From Rhizobium giardinii bv. giardinii H152 (GTDB taxonomy: Bacteria > Pseudomonadota > Alphaproteobacteria > Rhizobiales > Rhizobiaceae): 64,000 nucleotides of DNA. The notes under the pieces were generated by a model. That model searched no databases and was not told the DNA's origin. It saw nothing but the letters and a program-made list of their open reading frames with translations. Within the stretch, counting starts at the first letter, position 1. Each line of letters opens with the position of its first letter. The translations under genes and the position numbers were made by a program. Positions 33,293-42,667 of the stretch are shown piece by piece. Where the stretch lies: the NCBI RefSeq assembly GCF_000379605.1, contig NZ_KB902757.1:192-64191 (forward strand). Direction: 5' to 3'.

Positions 33293-34666
33293 TCAATACT
33301 GGTACTCGGTGAAAACCGGATCGACCGAGCGGTTCCAGCGGCCATTGTAAAGCGAAAGCAAATCCTCGGCGAGCGTCGCCTTCTTTGCCAACACCTCATC
33401 CAGCGGCGCAAGGAAGATGCTTTCATCGACCTCGTCGCCGTTCAGCCGGTTGCGGTTCTTCAGGCCGAGGCGGGAAATCGACAGGACCTCGCGGGCGATG
33501 TCGAACAGCGGAGCGCCCCTGTGCGTCGCAGCCAGCGCCTTCGCCGGCACCGCGTCGCGCATGGCGATCGTATCTTCATAGGTCCACGAGTGCGTCAGGT
33601 CCTCGGCCGCATCGAGCGCTGCATCGTCATAAAGCAGACCGACCCAGAAGGCCGGCAGCGCGCAGATGCGCCGCCACGGCCCGCCGTCGGCGCCGCGCAT
33701 CTCGAGGAAGCGCTTCAGCCGCACGTCGGGGAACAGCGTCGAGAGATGATTGGTCCAGTCGCCCATATTGGGCTGCCAGTCGGCGAGTTCGCCCTTCAAG
33801 GCGCCGTTCATGAACTGGCGGAAGGTGACGTGCGTACAGTCGTGGTAGCGGCCGTCGCGCACGACGAAATACATCGGCACGTCGAGCGCCCATTTGACAT
33901 AATCCTCGAAGCCGAAATCCGCGTTGAATGCGGCAGGCAATACGCCGGCGCGCTGGTTGTCGGTGTCGCGCCAGATACTGCCGCGCCAGGAGAGCAGTCC
34001 GTTCGGCTTGCCGTCGGTGAAAGGCGAGCTGGCAAACAGCGCCGTCGACAACGGCTGCAGCTTCAGTGACACCTGCATCTTGCGGCGCATGTCCTCTTCG
34101 GAGGAGAAGTCGAGATTCACCTGGATCGTGCAGGTGCGGTACATCATGTCCAGCCCCTGGGTGCCGACCTTCGGCATGTAGCGGCTCATGATGTCGTAGC
34201 GGGATTTTGGCATGCGCGGCGTTTCCGCGAACGTCCATTTCGGCGAACCGCCGATGCCGAGGAAACGGATACCGAGCGGCTCGGCGATCTCGCGCAGCAC
34301 GGCCAAATGCTGGTTGGATTCCTTGCAGGTCTGGTGCAGGTTTTCGAGCGGCGCGCCCGAAAGCTCGAACTGGCCGCCGGGCTCCAGCGAGATCGCGCCC
34401 AGGCCGGACTGTTCGGCAAGCCCGATGATATTGCCGGCGTCGATGATCGGCTCCCAGCCGCTCTTTTCCGCCATCCCGTTCAGAAGCGCCGAGATGCTGG
34501 CCTCGCCGAAATAGGGCACAGGGCTGTTGTCGGCCTTGAAGAAGGCGAACTTCTCGTGCTCGGTTCCGATGCGGAACCTGTCCTTCGGCTTGTTGCCCTG
34601 GGCGAGATATTCGGTCAGGTCTGCGATGGAACTGACCGGCGTCTGGTCGGTGGTATCTCTGGCCAT
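33293..34666 (-). CDS. gshA: Glutamate-cysteine ligase (plant/alphaproteobacterial type)
   Basis: A 457-residue enzyme catalysing the first step of glutathione synthesis from Glu, Cys and ATP. IGTEHEKFAF, ISLEPGGQFELSGAPLENLH and MMYRTCTIQVNLDFSSE are the conserved ATP- and glutamate-binding segments of the plant-type (GCS2-like, EgtA-related) family found in Rhizobiales. Length is typical. The neighbouring rsmE is transcribed in the same direction, about 145 bases upstream. Confidence 0.93.
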   Translation of the reverse strand: MARDTTDQTPVSSIADLTEYLAQGNKPKDRFRIGTEHEKFAFFKADNSPVPYFGEASISALLNGMAEKSGWEPIIDAGNIIGLAEQSGLGAISLEPGGQFELSGAPLENLHQTCKESNQHLAVLREIAEPLGIRFLGIGGSPKWTFAETPRMPKSRYDIMSRYMPKVGTQGLDMMYRTCTIQVNLDFSSEEDMRRKMQVSLKLQPLSTALFASSPFTDGKPNGLLSWRGSIWRDTDNQRAGVLPAAFNADFGFEDYVKWALDVPMYFVVRDGRYHDCTHVTFRQFMNGALKGELADWQPNMGDWTNHLSTLFPDVRLKRFLEMRGADGGPWRRICALPAFWVGLLYDDAALDAAEDLTHSWTYEDTIAMRDAVPAKALAATHRGAPLFDIAREVLSISRLGLKNRNRLNGDEVDESIFLAPLDEVLAKKATLAEDLLSLYNGRWNRSVDPVFTEYQY

Positions 34667-34812
34667 GGGCGTCTTCTTTTGAACAGGCGGAACCTGCCGG
34701 ACGGCAGATATCAGGAGGGTGATTGAACCGGATTGAGGTGTGGTGCAAGCAAAATTGTTTCAAGGCTGGTTCAAATTTTCAACACCTTGCCGGCGCCAAA
34801 AAGACACAGTCG

Positions 34813-35550
34813 CTACCGCCAGTCGCCAATAGCGGCCTGGATAACGGCCATGGCCGCGACTGCCGCGGTATCGGCTCGAAGGATCCGCGGCCCGAGCGGT
34901 ATGGCGGTGACGAAGTCGAGGCTGCGCAGCAAGGTGCGCTCTGCATCGGAAAAGCCGCCTTCCGGGCCGATCAGCAGAGCCAGCCTCATCTCTTTCACGG
35001 ACGCAAGGATCGGCAGCGGATTTTGTCCGGCATCTCCCTCGTCGCAGAAGATGATGCGCCGTTCCTTTGGCCAGGCCTCCAGGACATCTTCCAGCTTGCG
35101 GGGCTCAAGCACCTGCGGAATGCCGAGCACGCCGCATTGCTCGGCCGCTTCGATGACATTGGCCCGGACCCGGTCCATGCTGGTGATCTTGCCCTGCACG
35201 TGCTGCGTCATCACCGGCTGCAGCAACCCGGCGCCCATTTCGACGGCCTTCTGGACGAGATAATCGAGCCTGCCGACCTTTAGCGGCGCGAACAGGTAGT
35301 GAAGGTCACAGGGCGCCGGCTGCGGCCGCGTCTGCTCGGTTGCGGTCAAGAGCAGGCGCTTCTTGCTCGGCAAGGAAAGCTCCGCCCGCCATTCGCCGTC
35401 GCGGCCGTTGAAGACGAGAACGGCATCGCCTGCTTCAAAGCGCAGTACGTTGACGAGGTAGTTGAACTGTTCCTTGGCCGCTTCGTAAACGGCGCCCATG
35501 GAGAGTGGCGCGTCGATGAAAAGCCGCTGCATGCGGAAATTGGCACGCAT
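34813..35550 (-). CDS. rsmE: 16S rRNA (uracil-1498-N3)-methyltransferase RsmE
   Basis: A 245-residue SPOUT-class methyltransferase that methylates U1498 near the decoding site. The N-terminal PUA-like part (MQRLFIDAPL ... HYLVNVLR-like NYLVNVLRFE) precedes the knotted domain with LLIGPEGGFSDAE and LGPRILRADTAA, the SAM-binding knot. The ATG at 35550 follows AAAGGAT. It lies 11 bases downstream of the phosphate transporter stop, so the two are probably co-transcribed. Confidence 0.93.
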   Translation of the reverse strand: MRANFRMQRLFIDAPLSMGAVYEAAKEQFNYLVNVLRFEAGDAVLVFNGRDGEWRAELSLPSKKRLLLTATEQTRPQPAPCDLHYLFAPLKVGRLDYLVQKAVEMGAGLLQPVMTQHVQGKITSMDRVRANVIEAAEQCGVLGIPQVLEPRKLEDVLEAWPKERRIIFCDEGDAGQNPLPILASVKEMRLALLIGPEGGFSDAERTLLRSLDFVTAIPLGPRILRADTAAVAAMAVIQAAIGDWR

Positions 35551-35561
35551 TGTCAGATCCT

Positions 35562-37067
35562 TTAGATGAACAGCGCCGCGAGGATAGAGTAGACGACTGC
35601 TGAAAGCATTGCCGAAAACGGGACAGTGATGATCCACGCTGCAACGATCGTCATGAAGTGCGATCGCCGCACCAGCCGGCGCCGGTGCAACTCCTCCGGG
35701 CTGTGCGCAACACGCCGTTCGAAATCCATGTGCCCGGTCTTCTGGCGAACATATTCAAGGCGCCGCTTGGAGTTGCGGGTATACCACTCACGGAAAAAGC
35801 CGATCCCGAACACCGCCCCGACGGCCGTATGCGTGGTCGATACAGGCAAGCCGAGTGAGGTTGCCAGAAGGACGGTAATCGCCGTCGCAAAGGCGACGCA
35901 ATAGGCACGCATCGGATTGAGCTTGGTGATCTCCTCGCCGACGACACGGATCAGTTTTGGTCCGAACAGAAGCAGGCCGCAGGAAATACCGAGTGCGCCG
36001 ATCAGCATGACCCAGAGCGGCACACGGGCTGTTTCGAGGATTGCTAGACCATTGACGTTTGCCACGATCGCCGAGAGCGGGCCGACGGCATTCGAGACGT
36101 CGTTGGCGCCATGGGCGAAGGACAAAAGGGCTGCCGAAAGAATCAGTGGCATTTGAAACAGCTTGCGCAGCGACTGGTTGCGGTTATCGAGCCCCTGAGC
36201 TTGGCGGATGATCCATGGCCTGGCCGCAGCTATGGTGAGGGCGAACACGGCCAGGCCGATCAGGATGCCGTTGACCACGGAGACGTTGACGACTTTTTCA
36301 AGCCCGATCACCGCAAGATAAGCGGCAAAGGCCCCGGTCATCGCGGCGATCAGGATGGGGGTCCAGAAGATCGCCGCATCGATCTTGTCTTCCCGGTAGA
36401 TGATAAAGGTCTTGACGAACGCAAGGAGCAGCGCCGCGATGCCGCCGCCGAGGATGGGAGAGACCATCCAGCTTGCCGTTATGCCGGCAAGCGATACCCA
36501 GTGCACGGCGGAAAAGCCTGCCGCGGCGACACCCGCGCCGAGGATACTGCCGACGATCGAGTGGGTGGTGGAAATCGGTGCGCCGGACCAAGTGGCGATG
36601 TTGATCCACACGGCCGCCGACATCAATGCCGCCATCATCACCCAGACGAAGGAAAGGCCCGCCGGCATCTGGGCAGCGTCGACAATGGCGGCCTCGACGG
36701 TGGAGACGACGCGGCCGCCGGCAAACACGGCTCCGGCTACCTCGAAGACAGCAGCGATGACAAGCGCTGCCGTCATCGTGATCGCCCGCGACCCGACCGC
36801 CGCGCCGACATTGTTGGTGACGTCGTTGGCGCCGATATTCATCGCCATGTAGCCGGCGATCGCGGCGGCGGCAATGATGATCAGGTAACCCGGCTGCTCG
36901 GACACATAGGCAGCGGCAAAAATCATGCTGACGATCAGGAAGAGAAGGCCAAGGCCAACGCCCGCCCAAGGCTTCAGGACATGCTGGGTGGCCTGTTCAG
37001 CCAGCGTGACCTTGTCCAGATACTCGTCGAGCGTCGGTTTTTCGAGGCGCGGGCGCGGCTTTGCCAC
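35562..37067 (-). CDS. pit: Inorganic phosphate transporter (Pit/PHO-4 family)
   Basis: A 501-residue low-affinity phosphate symporter with about 11 membrane helices in two inverted repeats. Both signature motifs, GANDVTNNVG and GANDVSNAVGP, are present, as are the paired STTH segments (ISTTHSIVG, VSTTHTAVG). A basic soluble stretch of about 60 residues precedes the last helix. The GTG start has GGAG at the right spacing. It leads a short transcript with rsmE. Confidence 0.93.
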   Translation of the reverse strand: MAKPRPRLEKPTLDEYLDKVTLAEQATQHVLKPWAGVGLGLLFLIVSMIFAAAYVSEQPGYLIIIAAAAIAGYMAMNIGANDVTNNVGAAVGSRAITMTAALVIAAVFEVAGAVFAGGRVVSTVEAAIVDAAQMPAGLSFVWVMMAALMSAAVWINIATWSGAPISTTHSIVGSILGAGVAAAGFSAVHWVSLAGITASWMVSPILGGGIAALLLAFVKTFIIYREDKIDAAIFWTPILIAAMTGAFAAYLAVIGLEKVVNVSVVNGILIGLAVFALTIAAARPWIIRQAQGLDNRNQSLRKLFQMPLILSAALLSFAHGANDVSNAVGPLSAIVANVNGLAILETARVPLWVMLIGALGISCGLLLFGPKLIRVVGEEITKLNPMRAYCVAFATAITVLLATSLGLPVSTTHTAVGAVFGIGFFREWYTRNSKRRLEYVRQKTGHMDFERRVAHSPEELHRRRLVRRSHFMTIVAAWIITVPFSAMLSAVVYSILAALFI

Positions 37068-37159
37068 CGTCTGTTCTCCGGTTCATGCCGCAAAGGCGCT
37101 GGAAGGCGCAGCGGGATCAGACGTAGCTCGCGTCAGGCTATCCATGTGAGGTCTGGAGC

Positions 37160-37666
37160 TTATTGTGCCACCGCCTGCGGGAGCGGGTTCATGGTGGCAA
37201 GCAGACGCTGTTCAAAGCCCAGAATGATATCCTTGAGCATCGGCTCGGCAACGCGATTGGCGGCTTCCGAAAAGCTTACCCATTCTATCTTCCGGGCGCC
37301 CTTTTCGGGGAAATTCTTCTGCATGTTGAGGACGACCAGCGGATAGACCTGCACCATGCATTCGACCTTCAGGCCGGAATCCATGGCTTTGTCGTATACA
37401 TAGAAACCGATCCGCACTGGATCGGCATCGCCTTTCACTCCAGCCTCTTCATAGGCCTCGCGTGCGGCGGCTTCATGACACATCTTGCCTTCCATGGGCC
37501 AACCCTTGGGGATGACCCAGCGACCCGTGTCACGGCTGGTAATGAGCAGCATTTCCGGCGCCGCGCTCTTCTTCTTGAACCGATAACACAGCGCTGCACA
37601 TTGCATTCTCACCGGACGGCGGAACATCAGGCGTACATCTGCGGCTATGCGATTCAGAATGTTCAA
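37160..37666 (-). CDS. Nudix hydrolase
   Basis: A 168-residue Nudix protein; the box G-x5-E-x7-R-E-A-x-E-E-A-G is visible as GWPMEGKMCHEAAAREAYEE followed by AGV. The ITSRDTGRWVIPKGWPM context resembles rhizobial Nudix proteins in the diphosphoinositol-polyphosphate (DIPP) group, which cleave diphosphates. The TTG at 37666 fits homologue length; an ATG at 37627 is an alternative. The N-terminal Arg-rich helix (RLMFRRPVRM) is included in the longer form. Confidence 0.82.
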   Translation of the reverse strand: MNILNRIAADVRLMFRRPVRMQCAALCYRFKKKSAAPEMLLITSRDTGRWVIPKGWPMEGKMCHEAAAREAYEEAGVKGDADPVRIGFYVYDKAMDSGLKVECMVQVYPLVVLNMQKNFPEKGARKIEWVSFSEAANRVAEPMLKDIILGFEQRLLATMNPLPQAVAQ

Positions 37667-37923
37667 CGTCGGGGCATCCCTTCAAAAAAGAATCAATCAA
37701 TCTGCAATATCGCTTGATTATGCTCGCTTTATGCGGCCTGTAAACGAGCAGATTTTATGAAACACATATAGTATTCGCACCGCCCCTATGAAGCGGGGCG
37801 GAGGCGTGCAAGGCGCGCAATTTAGTGAGATTGCGCGGCCAAAATGTGCCGTTCGCGTCCTTTTAGGGCATGTTTGCGGCATTGGCGAGATGCCTACAGA
37901 AATTATTTAGCGGTCGCTGTTTA

Positions 37924-38742
37924 TCAGGAAGGTGATGGCCTGGCCGGAGAAGCGCCGGTCTGGCCGCCCCGCTGTTGCAGCCGCAGTTGCGAAATGCGCG
38001 CCCATTCCCCCGTCCGTTCTGCCTCGCGGGTTGCCGTGATGATGAAATCGATATGCGCCTGTGCCGCCTCCCGCGCTGCCTGTGCATCACCGGCCATGAT
38101 GGCCTCGTAGATGGCTTCGTGCTGGGCGAGCAGTTTGTCACCTGCACCCGGCGCGGCGAACAGCATCTCGCGGCTGAAGAAGATGCCGCCGCTCAGCAGC
38201 CGGTAGCAGGCCCTCAGCGTATGCAGCAGGATGATGTTGTGGGCCGCTTCGCCGATGGCGCTGTGCAGTTCGACATCGGTCTTGAGCCCGCCTTCGGCCG
38301 AACCTGCGAGATGCGCGGCGCGCATCTCTTCCATGATGCGCGTCAACATTTCCTTGTCGAAGCGGGTGGCGCGCCGGGCCGCAAACTCGGCCGTCATGCC
38401 CTCCAGTTCGCGGCGATATTCGAGATAATCCTGCGTCGCCTTCTGGTGCCGGCCAATCAGTTCGATCACCGGCTTGGAAAAGATCTGGCCGATGACATCC
38501 GCCACGAAGGTGCCGCCGCCGTGATGGCTGATAAGCAGTCCGCGTGCCTCCAGTTCCTTCAACGCCTCGCGTAAAATGGGCCGGGACACGTCGAACCGGC
38601 GCGACAACTCCCTTTCGCTTGGCAGCCGCTCGTTGTCGCGCAACACGCCTTCGAGAATCAGGAGTTCGATCTGCTGGATGATTTCGGCGGATGTCCGGCT
38701 GTGAGGGATGCGGGCATAGGCATCAATGGTGTCGTCGGTCAC
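37924..38742 (-). CDS. FadR-subfamily GntR transcriptional regulator
   Basis: 272 residues. A GntR winged helix (ERLPSERELSRRFDVSRPIL, REALKELEARGLL) is followed by an all-helical FCD effector domain with the metal ligands Asp/His in DVELHSAIGEAAHN and HEAIYEAIMAGD. Such proteins sense organic acids. The GTG at 38742 is used because AGGAGA lies seven bases upstream. An 8-bp inverted repeat just upstream (38779-38807) could be its own operator. Confidence 0.88.
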   Translation of the reverse strand: MTDDTIDAYARIPHSRTSAEIIQQIELLILEGVLRDNERLPSERELSRRFDVSRPILREALKELEARGLLISHHGGGTFVADVIGQIFSKPVIELIGRHQKATQDYLEYRRELEGMTAEFAARRATRFDKEMLTRIMEEMRAAHLAGSAEGGLKTDVELHSAIGEAAHNIILLHTLRACYRLLSGGIFFSREMLFAAPGAGDKLLAQHEAIYEAIMAGDAQAAREAAQAHIDFIITATREAERTGEWARISQLRLQQRGGQTGASPARPSPS

Positions 38743-38778
38743 GGCGGCTCTCCTTGGCGCCAATCTAGTCACCTGCGC

Positions 38779-38807
38779 CAAAGTGGTCAATTTCTTTAGC
38801 CACTTTG
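38779..38807. promoter_or_regulatory. Inverted repeat before the FadR-type regulator gene
   Basis: CAAAGTGG (38779-38786) and CCACTTTG (38800-38807) face each other across 13 bases, and the flanks also match in part. It lies in the gap between divergent genes, 37 bases before the GTG, a good position for autoregulation by a GntR protein that binds TGG...CCA-type sites. Confidence 0.5.
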
Positions 38808-38917
38808 CGAAAAAGTTCTCGGGAACAAAGTTGCAGCTGCGTCAAAGCGTCCTTTCCTTTTTGCTCCACCTGTTGATAAGAGGGTTCTGATTGACGCGTG
38901 AGAGGGGAAAACGCCTC

Positions 38918-40201
38918 ATGGGCAAGGGCAGTTTTGCATTTCCGTCGGCACCGGCCCGCGCGCAGGCGCTGGGCGAGATCCATTCGCGTCCCTATGCGCT
39001 GGTGACATCGCCGCGAGTCATCTTCCAACTTGCCTTCATGACGGACGGCGGCTCTGCCGTCGATCACGCCGTCCTGTCCGAACTGTCGCGCGCCCGCGGC
39101 GTCTCGCCGCCGAGTCGCGAAGCCAACCATCACGCCATGTCCTGGGGGCAGGGCACGCTGCGCTGGGAGCGGCATACCGAATTTTCGACCTATTTCTGGG
39201 ACGGCGTCATTCCCGACCGTTTCGGCGGCGAGGTGATCACCCACCCGTTTGGCGATGGTTTTTCCCCACCCGGAAACCTGATTTCCGGCATCCGCCTCGA
39301 GATCCGGCCGGATACGGAAGAAACCCGCGCGGCGATGAGCGCGTTTGACCCGACCAGTCTCTGTTACAGCGACGTCAAGAACGGTCAGGCCGTGGTGCTC
39401 ACCGATTTCCGCCAGAACGGTGACGGGCTGACGCAGATCCTTGTCATCGACCGGGGCATGACGGAGGCGGGAACCGGTGCGCTGGTACAGCGACTGCTCG
39501 ACATCGAGACTTACCGGACGCTCGCCATGCTCGGCCTGCCTTTGGCGCAATCACTGTCGCCGGATATCCGCCGCATCGAAGACGGGCTGACCGGCGTCAC
39601 CCAGAAGATGCGCGGCAGCGTCCGCGAAAAGGCCGATGAGATGCTTGCCGAGATCACGCTGCTCGCGGCAGAACTGGAGGCGGGCGCTGCCCTCAGCCTC
39701 TACCGGTTCGGCGCCAGCCGCGCCTATTACGGCATCGTCCAGGAGCGTATCCGCTCGCTGACGGAGACCGGTGTGCCGGGTTACGAAACCCTCGGCACCT
39801 TTCTCGAAAGGCGGCTGGCTCCGGCCATGCGCACCTGTCAGTCGGTCGAAGAACGTCAGGCCAACCTGTCGCGCAAGCTGACGCGTGCGACCGCTCTGCT
39901 CAGAAGCTGGGTCGATGTCGAACTGGAACGGCAAAACAGCGTTCTGCTCAATTCCATGGATCGCCGCGCCAAGCTGCAGCTGCGGTTGCAGCAGACTGTC
40001 GAGGGCCTGTCGGTCGCCGCCATTTCCTATTATGTCGTCGGCCTGTTCGGCTATCTGGCAAAGGCTTTGGAAAGTGAGGGGCTGCCGGTGAAATCCAGCG
40101 TGCTCACAGGTCTCTTCGTACCCGTCGCCGTCATCTCCATGTGGCTCATCGTCCGCTCGATCCGCAAGCATCATGCAGACGAAGACCGGGAAATCCTTTA
40201 G
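38918..40201 (+). CDS. DUF3422 family membrane-anchored protein
   Basis: A 427-residue protein of the DUF3422 family, recognisable by REANHHAMSWGQGTLRWERHTEF at the front (quoted only in part by position, residues about 58-82) and long coiled helices in the middle. Two transmembrane helices close the chain (YYVVGLFGYLAKAL and VLTGLFVPVAVISMWLIV). The function is unknown. Its ATG follows AGGGG. The DUF6880 gene follows 41 bases later in the same direction. Confidence 0.82.
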   Translation: MGKGSFAFPSAPARAQALGEIHSRPYALVTSPRVIFQLAFMTDGGSAVDHAVLSELSRARGVSPPSREANHHAMSWGQGTLRWERHTEFSTYFWDGVIPDRFGGEVITHPFGDGFSPPGNLISGIRLEIRPDTEETRAAMSAFDPTSLCYSDVKNGQAVVLTDFRQNGDGLTQILVIDRGMTEAGTGALVQRLLDIETYRTLAMLGLPLAQSLSPDIRRIEDGLTGVTQKMRGSVREKADEMLAEITLLAAELEAGAALSLYRFGASRAYYGIVQERIRSLTETGVPGYETLGTFLERRLAPAMRTCQSVEERQANLSRKLTRATALLRSWVDVELERQNSVLLNSMDRRAKLQLRLQQTVEGLSVAAISYYVVGLFGYLAKALESEGLPVKSSVLTGLFVPVAVISMWLIVRSIRKHHADEDREIL

Positions 40202-40242
40202 GTCTAAGACCGTATCGAAAAAGATTTGGTCTGTTCAAATCC

Positions 40243-41709
40243 ATGGCGAAAGCGGCAAAGAAGGCGAAACTGGACAAGGATGGGCTGACGGTGCTCGGCC
40301 TTGAAAGGCTCGTGCAGATCGCGCTGGATGAAGCCGCGCTCAATCCGTCCTTCAAAAAGCGCTTGAATGCGGCCCTTGCCGGCATCGGCGGCGCCGCGGC
40401 CGTCGCAAAGCTGATCGACAGCCGTCTCGCCATGCTGGAAAAAGCCCGCACGCGCATCCGCTGGCAGAAGGAGCGCGCCTTCGGCAACGATCTGGAAAGT
40501 ATCTCGGCCAGCATTGTCAAGGAGTTCGGCGCAGTTGACCCCGGCATGGCGCTGGAGCGGTTGATCCGCTTCGTGCTCGGTTACGAGGGCATTGCCGAGC
40601 GCGTCAACGATTCCAGCGGGCGCATTGCGGGAATTTACGGTCAGGCCTGCGAAGCTGCCGGGCGATTGGCGCAGATGGTGCCGACCGATCAGCAGCCGCA
40701 TATTCCCGCGCTGATCACGCCGGCCCTCGATGGGGTGGACTATCACGGGTTCAACACGCTGCTGGCGGTGCAGGTCGCCGCCGCGCTGCCGCCGGACGTA
40801 CTGAAAGTGTGGGATGAAGCGCTTGCCGCGGCTATGGAAATACCGGCTGGAACGTCCATTCTGCCCGCCATCGTTTATGTGCGCCGCGCCATTGCCGATG
40901 CGCGCGGTGATCTCGACAGCTATGTGGCAATCGAGGAAGCCCTGCCGGAACCTTTGCGCGAGCCGACCATCATCGCCGAACGGTTGCACGCTGCGGGCCG
41001 CTATGCGGAGGCGTTGATCTGGGTTCGCAAACACCGCAAGTCCAGGATCGGCTTTGCCCGTCGCGCCGATATCATGAGAGGCGATTTAAAGGCGCTCCCG
41101 GATAGGGACCGGCTGGAGGCCGCCATTCTCGACGGTCTGAAGGATCGTTCCGCTTCGCAGGCACTGCGCTGGAAGATCTTCGAGCAAGGGCTCGACGTCG
41201 GCATCCTGCGGGAATATATCGCCAAGGCCGGTGATTTCGAGGAATTCGAGGCGCTCGACAAGGCCTTCGCTTTCGTGGAAGCGCACCCCAGTCCCCATGC
41301 TGCGCTGCGGTTCTATCTGTCATGGCCACGGCTCGATCTCGCGGCGCGCTATGTCGTCGCAAGAGCCGACGCCTGGGAGGGGGAGTTCCATGAATTTCTT
41401 CGGCCCGCTGCCGAGGCCTTCGAGGAGGATCACCCGGCTGCGGCAACCGTTCTCTACCGGACCCTGCTCGAGCGGATCATCGGCCGGGGCCCGTCTGAGG
41501 CCTATGGGTACGGTGCTGCCTATCTTGCAAGGCTCTCGGCGCTCGCCGCGCGCCTTGGCGGCAATGACGGATTGATGTCCCATGATGCCTTTGTTGCCGG
41601 CCTGCGAAAGGAGTACGGCAGCAGATATCGATTCTGGGAGCTTGTCCCGCCGGAAATTACCGTTCCCAATAGGGCTGCGGCCCGTAGAGCCCCGCCAGAT
41701 AATCGATGA
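40243..41709 (+). CDS. Uncharacterised helical-repeat protein (DUF6880-like)
   Basis: 488 residues, almost all helical, with TPR/SEL1-like spacing of Ala, Leu and Tyr (for example ERLHAAGRYAEALIWVRKH). The N-terminal 45 residues are Lys-rich. It fits the DUF6880 family, for which I know no function. There are no membrane helices or signal. It follows DUF3422, perhaps in one transcript. Its last 53 bases overlap the end of the convergent LysR gene. Confidence 0.7.
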   Translation: MAKAAKKAKLDKDGLTVLGLERLVQIALDEAALNPSFKKRLNAALAGIGGAAAVAKLIDSRLAMLEKARTRIRWQKERAFGNDLESISASIVKEFGAVDPGMALERLIRFVLGYEGIAERVNDSSGRIAGIYGQACEAAGRLAQMVPTDQQPHIPALITPALDGVDYHGFNTLLAVQVAAALPPDVLKVWDEALAAAMEIPAGTSILPAIVYVRRAIADARGDLDSYVAIEEALPEPLREPTIIAERLHAAGRYAEALIWVRKHRKSRIGFARRADIMRGDLKALPDRDRLEAAILDGLKDRSASQALRWKIFEQGLDVGILREYIAKAGDFEEFEALDKAFAFVEAHPSPHAALRFYLSWPRLDLAARYVVARADAWEGEFHEFLRPAAEAFEEDHPAAATVLYRTLLERIIGRGPSEAYGYGAAYLARLSALAARLGGNDGLMSHDAFVAGLRKEYGSRYRFWELVPPEITVPNRAAARRAPPDNR

Positions 41710-42553
41710 ACAGCCTCACCTTGGCCGGCAGGAACTGGCGGCTGGGGTAGAGGGCGGAGACGAAGAGATTGCTGGAGCCCTCCCAGGCAGGCAAGACCTG
41801 CAGCAGCCTGCCGGACTTCAGGTCGCCACCGATATCCCAGGTCGAGCGCAGTGCAATGCCGGCGCCGGAGAGCACGGCTTCGCGCACGACTTCCGACGAA
41901 TTGGTGATCAGCCGGCCCTGCGGCTTGTAGCTCAGCGACCCCTGCCGGCTTTCCAGCTTCCAGGTGTCGTGGTTGTGCTGGCGCAGGCAGACATGCCGGC
42001 CGAGATCATCGACGGTTTCCGGAATGCCGTAACGCTCGATATAGCTGGGCGAGGCGCAGAGGATGCGTCGCACCGGCACCAGCTTACGTGCCACGAGGCT
42101 GGAATCGTCGAGTTCGCCGATGCGGATGGCCAGATCGAAACCTTCCGCGACGATGTCGGTGAACTCGTCCGACAAAACGATGTTCACGACAAGTTCGGTA
42201 TGCATCTCAAGGAAGTGGGCCAGATGCGGCGCGACATGCATGCGGCCGAAGGAGGTCGGCGCCGTGACACGAAGCGTTCCCTGCGGCTGGCCGGAGCGGC
42301 CGGAGGCGAAGGCCTCGGCATCCTCGACGCCGGCCAGAACGCCGAGCACGCGATCGTAAAAGCCTTGGCCCGCCTCGGTGAGCGAAATCTGCCGCGTCGT
42401 GCGCTGCAGTAGCCGCGTGCCGAGCCGGTCTTCCAGCCGCTTGATGCGCTTGGAGATGACGGTAGGCGAAAAACCGAGCGCGCGGCCGGCGGCCGACATG
42501 CTGCCGGTCGCTACGACGCGGGTGAAGACCTCGAGATCGCCCAGGTTTGTCAT
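41657..42553 (-). CDS. LysR-family transcriptional regulator, probable regulator of glcDEF
   Basis: 298 residues. The winged helix (LGDLEVFTRVVATGSMSAAG, FSPTVISKRIKRLEDRLG) is followed by a CrgA-type effector domain (TLRVTAPTSFGRMHVAPHL). The ATG at 42553 is preferred over an adjacent TTG. It is divergent from glcD, with a 114-base gap that includes a small inverted repeat TGGTA...TACCA (about 42611-42629). Control of the glycolate operon is inferred from position only. Confidence 0.88.
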   Translation of the reverse strand: MTNLGDLEVFTRVVATGSMSAAGRALGFSPTVISKRIKRLEDRLGTRLLQRTTRQISLTEAGQGFYDRVLGVLAGVEDAEAFASGRSGQPQGTLRVTAPTSFGRMHVAPHLAHFLEMHTELVVNIVLSDEFTDIVAEGFDLAIRIGELDDSSLVARKLVPVRRILCASPSYIERYGIPETVDDLGRHVCLRQHNHDTWKLESRQGSLSYKPQGRLITNSSEVVREAVLSGAGIALRSTWDIGGDLKSGRLLQVLPAWEGSSNLFVSALYPSRQFLPAKVRLFIDYLAGLYGPQPYWER

Positions 42554-42667
42554 CAATCTTGACCATTGTTTCGAAAACGGAAAAACTGATTAACATTTGC
42601 TGCGTCGTCGTGGTAGTGGTAAAGAAAAAATACCAATCTCGCATCGAGGACGAACCAGGAGGCCGAA

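Noticed and set aside
37780..37802. CCGCCCC...GGGGCGG hairpin between the Nudix and FadR-type genes as a terminator
   Set aside because: The stem is convincing but there is no T-run on either strand, so its role is unclear.
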